Below are positions 62,781 through 64,000 of a stretch of 64,000 nucleotides of DNA, piece by piece; position 1 is the stretch's first letter; each line of letters starts with the position of its first letter. The DNA comes from Nitrospirales bacterium (GTDB lineage: Bacteria > Nitrospirota > Nitrospiria > Nitrospirales > UBA8639). The DNA lies in contig BQIU01000010.1 in NCBI GenBank assembly GCA_021603905.1, positions 1-64,000 of the forward strand, in the 5' to 3' direction. Both the position numbers and the translations under genes were made by a program. The notes under the pieces were generated by a model that was not told the DNA's origin, ran no database searches, and worked only from the letters and a program-made list of their open reading frames with translations.

Positions 62781-63132
62781 TGTTGCCGTTATGGATGGGG
62801 CACTGAAACGGACCGTCATCTAACGCTATAGTCTTTTAATTTTTCATTAGGACATATTCGTCTGGAAGCGTTTATCTCAAAAAGTATCTAACTCAAAAGC
62901 ACCTCCCATTTTACAGATAATGAGCCCTCTTGCTGCATGCTGGGGTTTGTCCCAGCGACCGAGGCCCTTTTGTTTCGGCAGAAGGGCCCAAAACCATTGA
63001 CGCCCAGGCCAGGTTCATCGGATGAGCTGAACACCTATAGCCGCTACAAACAAATTCCGATGTTTGAGGCGTAGTATTACGCTGTGGCAGTCTTAATAAT
63101 GAACTGGAAATTAATTGGATTCGCTATAGTGG
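62781..63132. other. Intergenic stretch with further small hairpins
   Basis: GCTGGG/CCCAGC (62939-62956) and GGCCCTT/AAGGGCC (62963-62988) form two back-to-back hairpins. No gene was recognised. Protein-like readings such as MNWKLIGFA near 63100 recall transposase ends but cannot be assigned. Confidence 0.4.
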
Positions 63133-63173
63133 TGGGGCGGGCCAACTCGCTTTGCTCAAACTAGCCCCGCCCA
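63133..63173 (+). terminator. Strong GC-rich stem-loop before the dehydrogenase gene
   Basis: TGGGGCGGGC and GCCCCGCCCA pair perfectly over ten bases around a 21-base loop. GTTTTGG follows, only a short T-run. It could end transcription from the EPS locus before the next gene, or be a remnant of a repeat. Confidence 0.45.
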
Positions 63174-63510
63174 GTTTTGGAGGCGTTCGCTCAACGGACT
63201 AGCCAGCAGACGTCAAGTCATATGCACTGAGAAAAAGTTAAAACACTATAGTCTTCAAAAGAAAAGCGTGTTGCTTGCTCTCACGCGATTCAGTAATAAG
63301 CAGGGGATCCGTCTTATCCCGCTCTTGTTCCTTCCATTTAGATTCGCCCGTCTACTTAATTCCACGATTTTCTTCGAAGAATTGAAAAAGATATTGAACC
63401 AGTGACTCTTCTTCACCGAAATCGAAGAGCCATTTCACGAGAGCAGTATTCTCACCCCTGGCCTTTGAGAGGGGATTCTTTACTCAAACGTTTATCCGGG
63501 AGGGATTACT
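63174..63510. other. Upstream region of the dehydrogenase gene
   Basis: About 340 bp without a gene. It presumably carries the promoter of the following gene. No clear -35/-10 or sigma-54 element was chosen. Confidence 0.45.
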
Positions 63511-64000
63511 ATGCGAATACTTGTTTGGGGTCTGGGGTACGTGGGGACGGTATCTGCGGGGTGTTTAGCTGATTTAGGGAATGAGGTGATTGGTGTTGAG
63601 CCACATCACCCCAAGGTTAAAGCAATTAATCATGGACTGTGTGCAATCAAAGAACCTGGATTACAGGAACTGGTCAGGGCGACTGTTGAATCCAGTCATT
63701 TTCGGGCTACCACAGATGGACTGAATCTTATTCCGCAGTCCGATATTTCCTTAATTTGCGTGGGGACCCCTAATGGCGCAAATGGGCGTCCACGATTGGA
63801 CGCGATTGAAAACGTGAGTCGGGACATCGGTCGAGGGTTACGCCATATCTCTCATTACCATGTAGTCGTTATCCGCAGTACGGTATTCCCTGGAACGTCG
63901 CGTCATCTGGTGAGAAGCATATTGGAGGAGCAGTCTGGAAAAAAGGCAGGCGAGGATTTTGGGCTGGTCATGAACCCTGAGTTTTTACGTGAAGGGTCGG
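63511..64000 (+). CDS. algD: GDP-mannose 6-dehydrogenase (AlgD-like), 5' part
   Basis: The frame is open to the window end (163 codons), so it is absent from the ORF track. It starts MRILVWGLGYVGTVSAGCLADLGNEVIGVEPHHPKV, followed by EPGLQELV, TTDGLNLIPQSDISLICVGTPNGANG, VVVIRSTVFPGTSR, SGKKAGEDFGLVMNPEFLREGS. The wording (WGLGYVG-x3-AGCL, the GKKAG-x-DFG insert) is closer to AlgD GDP-mannose dehydrogenases than to UDP-glucose dehydrogenases. The enzyme makes GDP-mannuronate, the alginate precursor. GGGAGGGA precedes ATG 63511. Its product type still rests on family resemblance. Confidence 0.85.
   Translation, partial: MRILVWGLGYVGTVSAGCLADLGNEVIGVEPHHPKVKAINHGLCAIKEPGLQELVRATVESSHFRATTDGLNLIPQSDISLICVGTPNGANGRPRLDAIENVSRDIGRGLRHISHYHVVVIRSTVFPGTSRHLVRSILEEQSGKKAGEDFGLVMNPEFLREGS

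Noticed and set aside
1-64000. CRISPR arrays, tRNA or rRNA genes
   Set aside because: No regularly spaced repeats and no cloverleaf or rRNA-like sequence were recognised by reading.

Overview
The window (64 kb, moderate GC) comes from a Gram-negative bacterium. Lipoprotein signals, an outer-membrane barrel, a Wza/Wzc pair and an Lgt-like enzyme all point that way. The mix of polyphosphate genes, a small double-CxxC zinc-ribbon protein and a large ABC-type exopolysaccharide locus is most reminiscent of Nitrospirota (Nitrospira-like). That assignment is an inference from gene content; no rRNA or other phylogenetic marker is present.

Region 1 (1-18.4 kb) is a phosphate and polyphosphate neighbourhood. 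It holds the end of pstB, phoU, ppk1 in tandem with a CYTH-CHAD protein, a PhoX-like lipoprotein, an inositol-monophosphatase-family enzyme, an orphan winged-helix regulator, a Ppx/GppA-HD phosphatase, a bactofilin and SixA. Between phoU and ppk1 lies a decayed AbrB/PIN toxin-antitoxin pair. Inside the region a minus-strand operon of four overlapping genes (835-aa unknown protein, phosphatidylserine-decarboxylase-like, Lgt-like, exported TPR protein) looks like an uncharacterised envelope-lipid system.

Region 2 (19.2-62.6 kb) is a very large exopolysaccharide locus. It opens with export and assembly genes (BBP2-type barrel, Wza, Wzc-like co-polymerase/kinase). Three minus-strand genes follow: a regulator with reversed HTH-REC domain order, a DUF3467 protein and a sigma-54 activator. 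Then come the ABC permease (Wzm), a specialised NusG paralogue, two Wzt-type ATPases, many GT2 and GT4 glycosyltransferases, two GNATs, methyltransferases, a polysaccharide deacetylase, a PP-loop ATPase, a GMC oxidoreductase, a carbamoyltransferase/SxtJ-DUF5989/SGNH module, an ArnA-type epimerase, a glucuronyl C5-epimerase, an O-antigen-ligase/polymerase-type protein and a secreted pectate-lyase-like protein. The last gene, cut by the window end, is an AlgD-type GDP-mannose dehydrogenase. Together these suggest a decorated polymer containing uronic acids, made and exported under dedicated regulation.

The locus carries many scars. There is a deleted IS3-family remnant, two REP-like hairpins, a decayed nucleotidyltransferase, a decayed GT2 copy and a 152-bp tandem duplication of the 5' end of the epimerase gene. 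These point to repeated recombination that is reshaping the polymer. No tRNA, rRNA or CRISPR array was recognised.
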